Shown piece by piece: positions 44,401 through 56,329 of a stretch of DNA of 64,000 bases; the first letter of the stretch is position 1; each line of letters begins with the position of its first letter. Both the position numbers and the translations under genes were made by a program. This stretch comes from Ilex aquifolium (Eukaryota > Streptophyta > Magnoliopsida > Aquifoliales > Aquifoliaceae), in NCBI GenBank assembly GCA_951799425.1, contig OX637403.1:32900811-32964810 (forward strand). The letters run 5' to 3'. The notes beneath the pieces were generated by a model. That model had not been told where the DNA came from. It worked only from the letters and a program-made list of their open reading frames with translations, and searched no databases.

Positions 44401-47400
44401 GGACAATTCATGGTATCCTTCTACATGGTTCTGCAATAGAGAAACCACATATATGAATTTAAATATGCGAATTGAGCTTTGTCAAAAACCATAAAACTCT
44501 GGCCGATAAGGAAAGCCCTCCAAACTGTTCTAAGAATTAAGTTCTCTTCCTGACCATTAGACCATGCATGATGCAACCAGCTCAAAATATGTTTAGAACA
44601 TTTGATAACAAAACATAGTCCATTTTAATTTGCATTTGAAGCTGGAAATAGACCAAACGTTAAATCTAAAGAACAATAGCCACCAACTGGTAAGCTAATA
44701 ATTTTATGTAGAAACATGTATAACAATGTGGTAATCAATGTTACAGTAGTAGGTAGTTGGAAATGTAACACAGTAACACACTAGTCGCAAAAAATCTTTA
44801 TGTTGTTCATCTTCGGCATCAACGGCACGATCTAAAACTCCACCTGGTGTTGCACTGCAGAACATATAGATCAATCCATCAACTTACGGAAACCATGGCC
44901 CTTTAAGCAAGTCATATCTTCAATCACAAGTAATTTAAGAACAAGCTACCTGTGCCCTATTACAAAACGTATTACAATTCCCTTCTCTTTCTCCAGCTTC
45001 CTCAAATCCTTCCCTGGTTTATAAACCAAAAGATTGGGAAACTGGGTTAGATCTAGAGCCATCCAAGGTTAATGTGAGAACATTTTCGAACTAAAAAATC
45101 GAACCTTGAGGCATCCAAGTTTCTCTGATTGAATCCCTGCGCTTTCTGCTGCTAAATGCAGTAATGATTCCCATGACAAAGAAAACCTTTTGGCGCTCAT
45201 TTATTTGCTCATTTCTTGGGTTTGTTTTCTCTGAAGATCGTTTCTCATTGTCGGCTTTAGCAGCTCTAGCTGCAGCAAGCTGCATTTCCAGCGAAGAGAT
45301 GGTCTTGTCTAAAGTCCTGAAAATTTTGTTAGAAGAGTGCAGCATAAGACCATCAGAAAATATATCCATAATTGGAGTTTCTAAATTACAGAAATGAGGA
45401 TGAAAGAAATGAGAAATACAATAGTAAGATTGCAACAAAATTGGAAACTGTATACATTAAGCTGGATGCAGAAAGTTACATGATTACATCATGAGTTTGG
45501 GAAACTTGAGAAAGGATGTCCCCTGCCTCGACAGAAGCCTCCTGCAGTAACACAGTAAAATTATCTAGACACACAAGTGGAGGTCATGAGGCCCAAAACA
45601 AATCATCCATGCAACTTGCCTTCTTCTCACACTTAACAACAGGCTGAAGTTCTCCTGATTTATGTTTGTCCACGGATAAAGCCTCATCCATTTTGACTGG
45701 ATCAGTGGTAGTCCAAAACCTATGAACAAGTCATAAATAGCTCATCAGAGCACATTCAAGTACAACTATAAGACATAGCTACATATATGAGAATTCTAAC
45801 AAAGTCGTGTGAACAATAGTTAATATGTTGTATAAGTTGACCTAGTTGATCGAAATTAGAAAATTGGAAAGGTTCCTAGGATTTAAAAGGGTGAAAATAT
45901 GCAAATGATTTGGCATCCATGAGGGGTGTACAAATAGCAAACCATAACCCTAAAAAGGGCATCCCAGTGCACAAAGCTCCAACAACGGATCAAATGTACA
46001 CAACCTTGCTAAATGAGCTAAAATTATCACAAGATGGCCACATAATCCAACAACAGTGCCACACAAGTGCCTGCAACCATACACATCTTTAGTATATGAC
46101 TTCCACCGAGGCAAAAACCCTGGATAGATGCAGGCCTAATTGATACCATATACCAATGGGCCTTTGGTCCAATGGTACTCCTTGCCTTGTGAAGGCTTTG
46201 CCTTCTTGAGGTTAAGAGTTCACACCCCCTTCTCCCCTCCCCCTCCCCAAAAAAATAAAATAAAATAAAATTGATACCATATGACATATGCCACATGTTT
46301 ATTCAACAAATGACATTTCCTAGGGTCAAGACAAGAACTATGTCAGAACAAAATACAAATAAAAAATGAGGCCATGTGTAACTACAGTTTCACAACATAG
46401 TAATTGTTGCAAGTTACCTAGGTTTTAGTAGTCAAGCAACAATCAAAACATCATGGTCAAAAGGTAACAGCTCGTTGCAAAATAATATTTTGCATCTATA
46501 AAGTTATAGCAACACTATTTTTTTTCTTCTTTTGCATGGCTATCAAAAATTCTAAAATTAACTTTTCATTTGGCAAAATTGGTCTAAAAAACCATCAAAA
46601 GAATAAAAAATCCACATGCTAACCCATTCTCCCTTCAAATTGACTTTCCAGTCTCAACCTTAGAATCTAAGCTCATCACTAACGATCAATTAGAGAAAAG
46701 TTGCTTTGATGTGTCATGAATGCACACACAGTGCATTGCCTCCTCCCCCCACCCGGCCCTCGTGGCGGCAGCAATGAGGTTACCTTGATGATGGCGCTCA
46801 AATTCCCCACATATCAGATAGCATGGGATAGGACAACATCTACTTTTACAAGATCTTACATTTAAGAAAAATGGACATTTAAATCAATATAATGACACTT
46901 ATTACTATGTCGTGTTCCAACCTTGGGTTGTGCTTCTTCTCCTCATTAACAAAAGAGAAAAATATGAAATCATCAGACATTGGTAAGACCATGTTTTCCA
47001 ACCCAATTCGAGGATGATATGTCACAAGTGATGTTATGAGGAAATATTATTTTGTGAGAATACTAAGATGTAATCACTAGAGTTATCTCTTCACCCAACT
47101 CAGAGTTTGGACCCCAGTATGTTCGTAGCTGAGGATTAAGAGAGCAGAATAATCTACAACTTGCAACGATATCTAATATGATAATTTACAAATCCATTGC
47201 TTGGGCTTTTAGTTTCAATAAAAAAGTATGACACTGATACATATTAGCTATACTTATCAGGGTTAAGTACTAAATGCTAGCTATACTTACCAGGGTTAAG
47301 TAAATGAATGAAAATTGTCATAAATCACAAAAACAATCTCTAGTAGTCATTACATATGACTTGGCCTCAGACTTTCAGGAGATTAGAAACTACATTAACA

Positions 47401-49095
47401 TTGATCCCAGAGATAAGATAAAGCTAATACAGAGTATTATAAAACTAATATTGGTTCTCAAAGGCAATAATGAGCAATCTGTATTAGTTGTATTCATAAT
47501 TATAGAAGATTAACGCGGTAAAACAATCCTCCAATCTTGTTTAACTAACATCTACTCTAAAAGTTTAAACCAATAAAGAGAAGTGTAACATCTATATCTA
47601 TCTAATACTCCCACACGTGTGACCCCTCTTTGGTGGTCCATTCACGTGACATTGTTTTTTAGAAAGTGAGGAGCTTTGTTGGGATTTAAACTTTTAGAGT
47701 AGATAGTAGTTCAACATAATATCAAAGTCTAGAGGTCTTCAGTTTCTTGGTGGTCCATTCACGTGACAATGTTTTTATTGTTTTTTAGTAAGTGAGAGAT
47801 TTGTTGGGATTTAAACTAAAGCCCTCTAGACTTTAATATCATGTTGAACCACCATCTACTCTAAAAATTTAAACTGATAGAGACTAATGTAACACATGCA
47901 TTTATCTAATAAATCTTACATCACCAAAACACATAACAACTGTATAGCATATGATGCATGTAGAGGCACTCACCAATTTCGAGCATTTACAAAATATCTT
48001 CGCTTAGTTTAAGATACTGATTATGGCTAGACTTGATCACAACCTATATATGTACAAAAGTGAGATTTTGGAACTTTAGTTTCCATATAACATGGTTTCC
48101 AGTTTATTTTCCAAAATTGTGCTTTGCAAATATCATTCTACATTGAAAAACCATGCTTTCATGAAAACCACCGCTGTTTGAGAAATAAGTTGTAAAGTAC
48201 TACGAAAAAAAAAAAAAACAGTGGTGTGAAGTTGACTCTAGGGTGAGCCTTATGCTCGAATGTATTTGACTCTTGCTGGTATCTATTGGGCTTATCCATG
48301 ACTTGTGGGTCATTGTTGGTATTCGGAATTTTTTGTCAAAGAGATGGGTCCAAAAGTCCTGCCTTGGAGAAGATCCTCCTGGTAAAGAAAAAGTTAAAAA
48401 AAAGGGTGGTTTGATTATTGATTTCAAGTGAGATCACCCTTTGTTTCCAGTTATAGGTTTTTACATAAGTAAAAGGGGGAAAGAACAGAACAAACAAGAA
48501 CTAATTACAAGAATGTGACCAAAAGTCCCCATGATCCTTATTCATGAGCTTCGTGCGCAAGCAATTTAGTTCATTGGTTTGGGGAGAGAGAGAGAGAGAG
48601 AGAGAGCAAAAGGGTTGGTCGAAATAAACAACCACCCAGCAAATAGTAACCCAAAGCACGCAAATTTAGTGAAGTAAATTAACAACATAGAATTGCGTAA
48701 AATCCAAACTTATAAACATGGGTTCGGAGACAAAGCCCTGGAATTCAGATATCAAAGGCTCATCTCCGGGACGGGGAAAAAATCAAGGGGCCCAACCAAA
48801 AAGCCTCCACTAAATTGAAGTGTTGGAGTGTAAAAATCTGACCTGGGAAAGTATAACTAACCACTAAAAATTACTGAACAATCGAGATCCTGAAAACTAC
48901 AAGATGATCATTTTATGAGAACACCCTAAGCATTTTCACTGAAGAAAACAATAATAATGAGAGGGAGTAGTGGAAGGACCTGTTGATAACTAGGACTCCC
49001 AAGCAGAAGCTAGCAATGCAGAAGACGGAGACCCATCGAGTAGAGATACCATTGCCACCCTTGTGTGGTGGTCTGGTACCCAGCATCAACCCCAT
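41468..49095 (-). CDS. Probable beta-1,3-galactosyltransferase (GT31 family, DUF4094)
   Basis: Eleven exons: 49095-48980, 45719-45620, 45541-45480, 45316-45105, 45013-44950, 44854-44782, 44430-44310, 44214-44127, 44055-43930, 43854-43745 and 41616-41468, 1,221 nt in total (406 aa), in phase at every junction. It would be a type II Golgi protein: a short cytosolic tail, then an anchor at residues 20-38 ([17 protein letters not shown]). DUF4094 follows, with the coiled segment [20 protein letters not shown]. The GT31 domain starts at about residue 136 ([21 protein letters not shown]). The metal-binding DxD is VDDDV (241-245); other marks are [25 protein letters not shown] and a Cys-rich end ([25 protein letters not shown]). 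It is similar to Arabidopsis B3GALT1-8 by memory, which are thought to galactosylate glycoproteins such as arabinogalactan proteins. Intron 2 has a GC donor (GCAAGT at 45619). Confidence 0.94.
42453..43480. mobile_element. LTR-like sequence in intron 10 of the galactosyltransferase
   Basis: It begins TGTTAGTAGTATGCCCTAAG, which resembles the start of plant Copia LTRs, and contains CTATAAATACC at about 43135, a TATA box followed by leader-like sequence. I could not find the CA end or a target repeat, so it is either a diverged solo LTR or unrelated AT-rich DNA. Confidence 0.35.
46153..46268 (+). mobile_element. tRNA-derived SINE
   Basis: About 116 bp. A Pol III box-A-like TGGTCCAATGGTACTCC and box-B-like GGTTAAGAGTTCACACC lie at tRNA-like spacing, followed by a C-rich stretch and an A-rich tail (AAAATAAAATAAAATAAAA). 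It is flanked by direct repeats of AATTGATACCATAT (46139-46152 and 46269-46282). It lies in intron 1 of the galactosyltransferase, opposite to that gene. Confidence 0.75.
47547..47911. repeat. Direct and inverted repeat block in intron 1
   Basis: CATCTACTCTAAAA(G/A)TTTAAAC begins direct copies at about 47550 and 47851. Between them, GGGATTTAAACTTTTAGAGTAGAT and AAAGTCTAGAG (47677-47733) are complementary to CTCTAGACTTTAATATCATG and CATCTACTCTAAAA (47822-47872), giving about 50-bp arms around a short loop. TTGGTGGTCCATTCACGTGACA is also present twice. It is probably a rearranged MITE. Confidence 0.6.
48584..48606. repeat. GA microsatellite
   Basis: About eleven GA repeats in intron 1 of the galactosyltransferase, about 370 bp from exon 1. 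Confidence 0.85.
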
Positions 49096-49560
49096 TGTCC
49101 CAAACGACCCACAAAAGCTTGGGTGGCCTTCAGCTAAAGCTTTTTTACCCTTTTACGATTGTGTGAGAAGAGAGAGCGAACTTGTGACGGATTCCATTGG
49201 AGAGAAGAGTAGGATTCCGAGGAAAAGATTACAGCCAAAAGCAGAACAACGTTAAGGGTATCGAACGAGCTCTCGATTGTCTTGAACCAGTTAGGAGAAT
49301 TCGTCAGATCAACTCCCCAACTACAAACAGTGAGATGAGAGATGGGGCAAGTTGTAATTATATTGAATTTCATCGCTTCATCTGGAGACATTTATTTATA
49401 AATAATGGAAAGACAAAAGTCACAACAGCTTTCACTACCACGAGTGCCCTTTTTTGCAACTCATATTACTAATATCTCCTCTGTCGTTTTGGGTAATGTG
49501 AATAAATTTACATCTGTCTTTAACATGTTGAACACCACTATTGCAATATATATATATATA
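49096..49560 (-). promoter_or_regulatory. Promoter and 5' UTR region of the galactosyltransferase
   Basis: The 465 bp between the start codon and the Helitron array. GA-rich sequence at 49160-49215 may be 5' UTR. A TA microsatellite (49546-49560) adjoins the Helitron end. No TATA box was assigned with confidence. Confidence 0.4.
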
Positions 49561-50143
49561 CTAGTTATTGCATGTGTTTGAAGGTACAGAGTAATAAAAA
49601 ATAGTAAACAATAAATATATTTGTATTCATATTCAAAATCAAATCACAAACATAAAAAAGAGATAAAAGAATTTAAGTATCGGTTTGTAGTGGGGGTGAG
49701 AGGTGGTTGGCGGCAGTGGTGGGTGGTAGGAGACGGTGATGGTTGTGGTGGGTGGCAATGACCGTGGTGGCGGCGACAGCGACGGTGGTGGTGGTGACAG
49801 CGGTGTTGGTGGAGGCGGTGGCGGTGGAGGCGATGGTGGTAGTGATGGCAGTGGCGGTGGTGGTGATGGTGGCAGTGGCGGCGGTGGTGGTAGAGGTAGT
49901 GGTGGAGCGGTTTCAAACACTATTTTTTTTTTAAAAGTACTTATGAGAAATAATTTTTAGAAGTACTTTTAAAAAGTCACCCCAAACACACCCTTAGGGC
50001 CCTATTTTCCTATTAAATTTAGGGTGCTAATATTAGCTATTAGATTAATTTTAAAATAAAATTTAAAGCGATCTGAACCGCGAATAGCAAAAATCATTTT
50101 GTTTATCTTTTGAAATTTGAATTGTAAGCTACTTTATTATATA
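49561..50143 (-). mobile_element. Helitron-like unit C1
   Basis: CTAG is at 49561-49564, with a degenerate 3' hairpin (TGCATGTGTTTGAAGGTACA). The minisatellite is about 49690-49910. The AT-rich 5' third matches the A and B units. The left flank is a TA repeat. Confidence 0.65.
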
Positions 50144-50664
50144 TTAGTTATTGCATGTGTCTAAAGGCACAGAGTAATAAAAAATGGTAAACAATAAACA
50201 TATTTGTATTCATATTCAAAATCAAATCACAAACATAGAGGAGAAATAAATAAATTTAAACATTGGTTGTAGTGGGGGTGAGATGTGGTGGTGGTTGTGG
50301 TGCATGGCAATGACCGTGGTGGCGGTGGTGGTGGCGGCGATGTTGGCATCGGTGGCGGCGACGGCGGCGGCAACGATGGTGGTGGTGACGGCGGTGGCAG
50401 TGGTGGTGGTGGTGATGGTAGAGGTAGTGGTGGGACGGTTTCTAACACTATTTTTTTTTTTAAGTACTTATGAGAAATAATTTTTAAAAGTCACTCCAAA
50501 CACACCCTTAAGGGTCTATTTTTCTTATTAAATTTAGGGTGTTAATATTAGCTGTTAGATTAACTTTAAAGTAAAATTTAAAGCGATCTCAACCACGAAA
50601 AACAAAAATCATTTTGTTTATCTTTTGATATTTGAATTGTAAGCTACTTTATTTTATATATATA
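50144..50664 (-). mobile_element. Helitron-like unit C2
   Basis: The plus-strand TTAG at 50144-50147 reads CTAA on the minus strand, which still fits the Helitron CTRR rule. The minisatellite is about 50270-50440. The shortest complete unit (521 bp). Confidence 0.62.
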
Positions 50665-51345
50665 CTAGTTATTGCTTGTGCCTGAAGGCACGGAGTAATA
50701 AAAAATGGTAAACAATAAGTATATTTGTATTCATATTCAAAATCAAATTACAAACATAGAAGAGAGATAAATGAATTTAAGCATCGGTTGTAGTGGGGGT
50801 GAGAGGTGGTGGTGGTAGGAGACGGTGATAGTTGTGGTGGGTGGCAATCATCATGGTGGCGGTGGTGGTGGTGGCGGCGGCGGTGGGAGTGACGGCGGCA
50901 ACAGTGGTGGTGGAGGCGGTGGCAGTGGCGGCGGTGGTGATGGCGATGGCGGCGGTGGTGGCGACGGCGGCGACGATGGTGGTGGCAGTGGCGGCAATGA
51001 TGGTGGTGGTGGTGACGGCGGTGATGGTGGTAGCGGCTGTGGTGGTGGCGACAGCGATGGTGGTGGTGGCGGCGGCGATGGTGGTGGCGACGATGGTGGT
51101 GGGGTATTGGTGGGGGCAGTTTTAATCACTATTTTTTTTTTTTAAAATACTTATGAGAAATAATTTCTAGAAGTACTTTTAAAAAGTCACTCCAAACACA
51201 CCCTTAGGGACTTATTTTTCCTATTAAATTTAGAGTGTTAATATTAACCGTTAGATTAATTTTAAAATAAAATTTAAAGTAATCTGAACCGCGAAAAACA
51301 AAAGTCATTTTATTTATCTTTTGAGATTTAAATTGTAAGCTACTT

Positions 51346-51350
<5 letters not shown>
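50665..51350 (-). mobile_element. Helitron-like unit C3
   Basis: CTAG is at 50665-50668, followed by GTGCCTGAAGGCAC. The minisatellite (50795-51115) is long. The 5' end dissolves into a TA then TG microsatellite (51351-51408), so the TC terminus is not visible. Confidence 0.62.

Positions 51351-51408
<58 letters not shown>
51351..51408. repeat. TA / TG microsatellite
   Basis: About 30 bp of TA followed by about 28 bp of TG, at the 5' edge of Helitron unit C3. Confidence 0.9.
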
Positions 51409-51990
51409 ACTTAGTTTTATAGTCGAGGGGAATTATTTATATGACTTAGTTTTATAGTCGATATCTAATAATTATTATATTCTAAATAATAATCATTGAT
51501 TAACATCCAAGTCAATTCTTTCTTGTTTTCAAAATGAGTTTTAATGAAGTAGAGTTTTAGGTTAGTGGTAACTTACTTGCTGAGTGTTGATTAGAATATT
51601 ATTATTATTATTGTAGGATTTAGAAACTCTAAAAGAAATGATGCAATTTGTGTGTGCCAACTGTTTACTGACTCTTACTTGAATCATTATTTATGGGACT
51701 AAAAAGGGTAATTCGGTCCATACGGAAAAGTAAGGGTTCGCCCTGGTGCTGTACAGTGTACAGTGTACTCGTGTAGGAAAGAGGGTTCAAATTTTGAAGC
51801 AAAATGGGGGGCAGCTAGACAAAGGAAAGGAGAAGGAGACCAAAGGTGGGTGGAGGATGCTTTCGTAATTTTATTATGAGAAAAAGAACACAGTGCGTCT
51901 ATGCAGGAGGAGAGAGAATGTTCGAAGACGACATGACAGAATCGAGTACGCCAGGATCCGAATCGCCACCCCCCCGCCCAACCCAATGCT
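51409..51990. other. Intergenic, nothing recognised
   Basis: Contains a repeated GACTTAGTTTTATAGTCGA (51409 and 51441). A minus-strand 95-aa open frame (51699-51986) has no recognised similarity. Confidence 0.4.
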
Positions 51991-53939
51991 ATATGGGTGT
52001 GTTTGGGTAATGGGGTAGGATAGGATAGGATTTTTTTTTTTATATCCTAACCCATCCAAGTCAAATCCACTCATCCACATTAAAACCTTAACCCAAGGTT
52101 ATATCCAATCCTAACTTTTGTTTGGGAAACAAATGTATAATTCAGTGGGCCCCATAGATTACACAAATAATTTTATAGTAATTTACCATTTTACCCATGA
52201 CTCTATCCATTCCAATCCAAACCAATTATATCCTGTGTTTGGTTAACCCATCCAAGCCTAATAAAATTATACATTTTCCACATATACATGAAAACATATA
52301 AAAATAAAGAAAATTATATATATATATTTTTGTATTTTTTTTTCCAAACAAATAACACTTTATTTCATTTCTTAAAAACCAATGTAGCAACAAATTTTTT
52401 TTTAAAAAAAAAAGGGGAGAAATTTTATTTCCAATGAATCAAAGATTTACAAGAATCAAAAGGAAAGAAATACATTTCAATCCTATTTTCATGACTATAA
52501 TCCTTCAATAATGACAAAACTACAATAAAACTCCTCCCAGACTCTTCAATCTGAATCAGGCTACCATTCATTCCATCCATACCAGAAATAAATCCATCAA
52601 AGGCATTATCAACATGCCTAAGCAACTCTGTCAGTCTTCTACACCTTAAACAACCACACATTACCTTAACCTTGATCATCAAAAACCAGAACTTGCTTGG
52701 TTCTTAGAACAGGTAAACACCTCTGGTCTTGCACCAGACTTTGCAGCACAGCAGCACGCAGCTGGTTGTTTCCAGAAAAATCAGAAGAAAAACCTGACAA
52801 CATAAGGCAAAACAATACCCAAACTTTGTAGCATTTTCCTACCCCAATTATTATCCAGAACTCTTGGCCTAATATTCCTCACCTGAAACCTCAACAGACT
52901 GCAGATAATCCAGGCAACTTCAACCAACCATTCACATTTAAGTTCAACCAACCATTAACTGGAGGAATCCAGGTAATCCATAGGGCTCTCAACTCCACCC
53001 TACCACACCATTCTACTCCTAAGGCCTGCAAGAACTCCTTTCTTCCTCCATTCTCAGGAACCCTAGGTCTCACTCCTTTTGTTTGCAACCTAAGCACAAA
53101 ACAAATTCTCAGAAAAAGAGAATATAACAAACATATATAATTGTAATAACTTTGTATCCTTACATCTTGTTAAAATATCTCCATATGACAAACAATAATT
53201 TTACTTTGAACTATCCAATGATTGCAAGAAAAATGAGCAATAATTGCACAATAAACTTATGAGAAATCTTTAGTCTACAATTACATCACAAGTGAAATAA
53301 GTAGAACAAGGTCTTATTCTCCAAACCCAAAACCTAGGTAGGATAGGATACTATAACAGAGCATCTAAATTAACAATGGAGTATTTTTAAGTCCAACCAT
53401 CCAATTCAATGCCACCCATGAGCAAAAAAATATGTACTCTTAGTTATTGAAAGATGGGCCAATAGATTCAGTGAATAATCCTTAATATCTACCTCAATCA
53501 TTCAACAACAACCACAAAACTGAAACATTACCTCTTAAATCATGATGAATCCTAAATTCCGTAATCCAAGTCCCCAAACTATAGATCCAAACACTGACTA
53601 AGAAACTAATTAAACAAACAAATCAAAACCGACTCAAATTCAAACACCAACCCAGATTCAAAAACATCACTATAAACCAGGATTCACATAATCCACAAAT
53701 CCAAAACAAATAAACAAATTGATAATTCAAATACAGTCAAACAAAATTGTGTCTGTACCTGTACATGAAAATATCCAAGCCATGACGAAGCTTCTTGCAG
53801 AGATTGCAAGAATTAAGAAAATCCGAGGCCCCAAACTCTGGTAAATCGCCTTCACTCGCAGCAGCCGGCGAAGAAGCAGAGAACACCCCTGAACCAGCAC
53901 AGTGAACCAGATCTTTGGGCAATGGGTTTTCGTTCGGTC

Positions 53940-53973
<34 letters not shown>

Positions 53974-54383
53974 AAAAAACGCTTACCTCTGATTATCCCA
54001 TTCGTCTTCTTCGCGGTGTTCTTCGTCGCCTTCACTGAGAGAGCACCTCTCTCAAGCACAAGCCTTAACGAGAAACGAGAGCGGCATCAGAGGGTGTGGT
54101 ATCAAATCTTGAGCAAGAAACGAGAGTGTTGTAAGGGGTAAATAAGTAATAACCTTACCTTGTCCATGCAGTTGGGATTTAAACCCAAGGGGGAGGTGGG
54201 TTAATTTTAACCCATCTAGGAGGGTTAAAAATGACTGTAGCATCCGAGTCGAGTTTTGACCCGGGTTTTCTATCCTATCTCATTTTGTCATCCCAAACAA
54301 AGGATTTGTGGGCCCCATTGCATTGTTAACCCATCCTAATTGATGTTAACCCACCTTATCCCACTATCCAAACACACCCATAT
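51991..54383. mobile_element. Inverted-repeat element containing an FLZ gene fragment
   Basis: The outer 16 bases, ATATGGGTGTGTTTGG at 51991-52006, are exactly complementary to the right end (54368-54383). Further inside, the two arms share imperfect complementary blocks, including GGGCCCCAT and TTGTTTGGGA. The interior has two short minus-strand open stretches without recognised similarity and an FLZ gene fragment. No transposase was found. A target duplication is unclear because ATAT is itself palindromic. Confidence 0.5.
53755..53946 (-). pseudogene. FLZ (FCS-like zinc finger, DUF581) gene fragment
   Basis: The minus-strand frame reads LPKDLVHCAGSGVFSAS and then GASDFLNSCNLCKKLRHG followed by LDIFMYR. 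This is the first half of the FLZ zinc finger (C-x2-C, then L-DI-MYR). It stops at a splice-donor-like CAG|GTACAG, where FLZ genes normally have their intron. The second half, with the FCS motif and two further Cys, was not found in the next 2 kb. No in-frame ATG precedes it; a CT microsatellite (53953-53972) lies directly upstream. FLZ proteins are SnRK1-interacting adaptors, but this fragment should not function. Confidence 0.7.
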
Positions 54384-54903
54384 GGCTATTGCTATTTGCT
54401 ACCCCTCTCCTTGTCACGGGTTCTGATTTCTAATTTATGAATGACAGATTGGTCCCCACCACCACTTCCGATCCGACTCATGTATTTTATTTTATTTTTT
54501 GTTGAGGAAATACACTTTAGAAGTGACACATAAATCCCTTACCGTTTTAATTTAAGTGACCATTTTAATTTTACCAATCATAAAAACCAACTTTTTATAT
54601 GATACAAACAAAATAATTTTCATTTATTATTCTAAATAAACATGAACAACAAAGACATTCAAATTTTCTTGGGGTAAATTTCAACTAAATCATATTCATA
54701 TATTATTACATTAAAGCAAATTATTTTTTCAAATCTCCAAAATTGCCTATAATTGATTAATGCTAAACTACGTTTCTTGTTAATTCCTTTTAATATAACA
54801 CCATTAGAGAGAGTCTGTGATGGAATCATTATTTATTTTTGTGACAAATTTAAGATGCTGAACTCATACTTTATTTTGTTGAGAAATTAATTATTTAAGA
54901 TGG
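54384..54903. other. Intergenic, nothing recognised
   Basis: AT-rich sequence without a supported gene or terminal repeat. Confidence 0.45.
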
Positions 54904-55334
54904 TGATGATGCGCAAATTAATTTTGTAAACCACCTGTCAAGTGACTGATAATTAATGCAGTAATTAATGAGTAAGAGAACAACACAAGCAAGACAAAGA
55001 TGTAGAGTGGTTCGGTCAACATGACCTACGTCCACATTGAAAGGCTAGGATCACCTGGATATTTTATTACTTCGAGTAGCGTAGGGAGATACAAGTTATG
55101 AGAGATAGATGAGAGTGATAGCAGATGTGCTTAATTCTGTGTGATGCCCCCCAAATATTGGAGGGGCTTACAATTTATAGTCGCCTCCTGACAGATTGAG
55201 GCGGTTTACCAGTAACTAAAAGGCTAATTTGGTGGAGCTAACACCATCTTCTCAACGGATGAGGCAGTTACGACGCTCCCCATAAGATCTGGTCAAAAGG
55301 ATGACGTGGTGGTTGACTTCTTCCAAAGCGGCGT

Positions 55335-55520
55335 GGATGAGACTCTTGAATGACCCTTACTCCAAGGTGGCTTGGATGAGGCTCTTGGGATGACACTTAC
55401 TCTAAGGTGGCTTAGATGAGGCTCTTGGGATAGCCCTTACTCCAAAGTGGCTTGGATGAGGCTCTTGGAATGACCCTTACTCCAACGTGGATTGGATGAG
55501 GCTCTTGGGATAACTCTGTC
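55335..55520 (-). repeat. LTR minisatellite, about 42-bp units
   Basis: Units of GGATGAGGCTCTTGGGATGAC and CTTACTCCAAGGTGGCTT are repeated about five times. The same repeat occurs at 55990-56175 (about five copies) and at 59055-59125 (two copies) in the 5' LTR. Confidence 0.85.
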
Positions 55521-55989
55521 TACTCCTTAAATTGGTTTTGTACACCACCTGTCAAGTAACTGATAATTAATGTAGTAAATAATAAGTAAGAGAGCACACA
55601 AGCAAGACAAAGATGTAGAGTGGTATATTTAGCTTGTATCAACCTACTCCTTAAATTTAGCTTGTATCAACGTGACCTACGTTCACTATGAAAGGCTAGG
55701 GTCGCCTGGGTATTTTATTACTTCGAGGACCGTAGGGAGAGCAGGGAGATACAAGCTATGAGAGATAGATGAGAGTGATAGCAGATGTACTTGATTGTGT
55801 GTAATGTCCCCCAAATATTGGTGGGGCTAACAATTTATAGTCGCCTCATAACAAATTGAGGCGGTTTATCAGCAACTAAAATGCTAAATTGGTGGAGCTG
55901 ACACCATCTTCTCAACAGATGAGGCAGTTACGACGCTCCCCATAAGATCCGGTCAAAGTATGACGTGGTAGTTGACTTCTTCTAAAGCG

Positions 55990-56175
55990 GCGTGGATGAG
56001 GCTCTTGGGATGGCACTTACTCCAAGGTTTCTTAGATGAGGCTCTTGGGATGGCCCTTACTCCAAGGTGGCTTGGATGAGGCTCTTGGGATGGTCCTTAC
56101 TCCACGTGGCTTGAATGAGGCTCTTGGGATGACCCTTACTCCAATGTGACTTGGATGAGGCTCTTGGGATGACCC
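55990..56175 (-). repeat. LTR minisatellite, second block
   Basis: About five units of the same sequence as at 55335-55520, in the second LTR copy. Confidence 0.85.
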
Positions 56176-56329
56176 TGCCAACTCCCTTGGTGCTGTAGCT
56201 CCTCGAACCCTGATAAGCTTGACTGGGCGTGGACCTCTTTTGGGTTGGATCCATTGGATCTTGTCTAGTTAGATTCTTTATTCAAATTGGACTTACAACA
56301 TGAGTTGGGCCCTTGGGCCTGACCCATCA

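Larger units (their letters stand above)
54904..56329 (-). repeat. Compound 3' LTR (one LTR plus a partial second copy)
   Basis: The block CACCTGTCAAGT(G/A)ACTGATAATTAATG occurs at about 54932 and again at about 55546. GACAAAGATGTAGAGTGGT and ATGAGAGATAGATGAGAGTG also occur twice. The second copy starts near 55529 and runs to 56329. Confidence 0.8.

Noticed and set aside
51699..51986. 95-aa minus-strand frame
   Set aside because: No recognisable domain, promoter or splice structure; likely chance.
52425..53130. Minus-strand open stretches inside the inverted-repeat element as a transposase or second FLZ exon
   Set aside because: No transposase signature and no FCS/Cys pair of the FLZ second half could be found.
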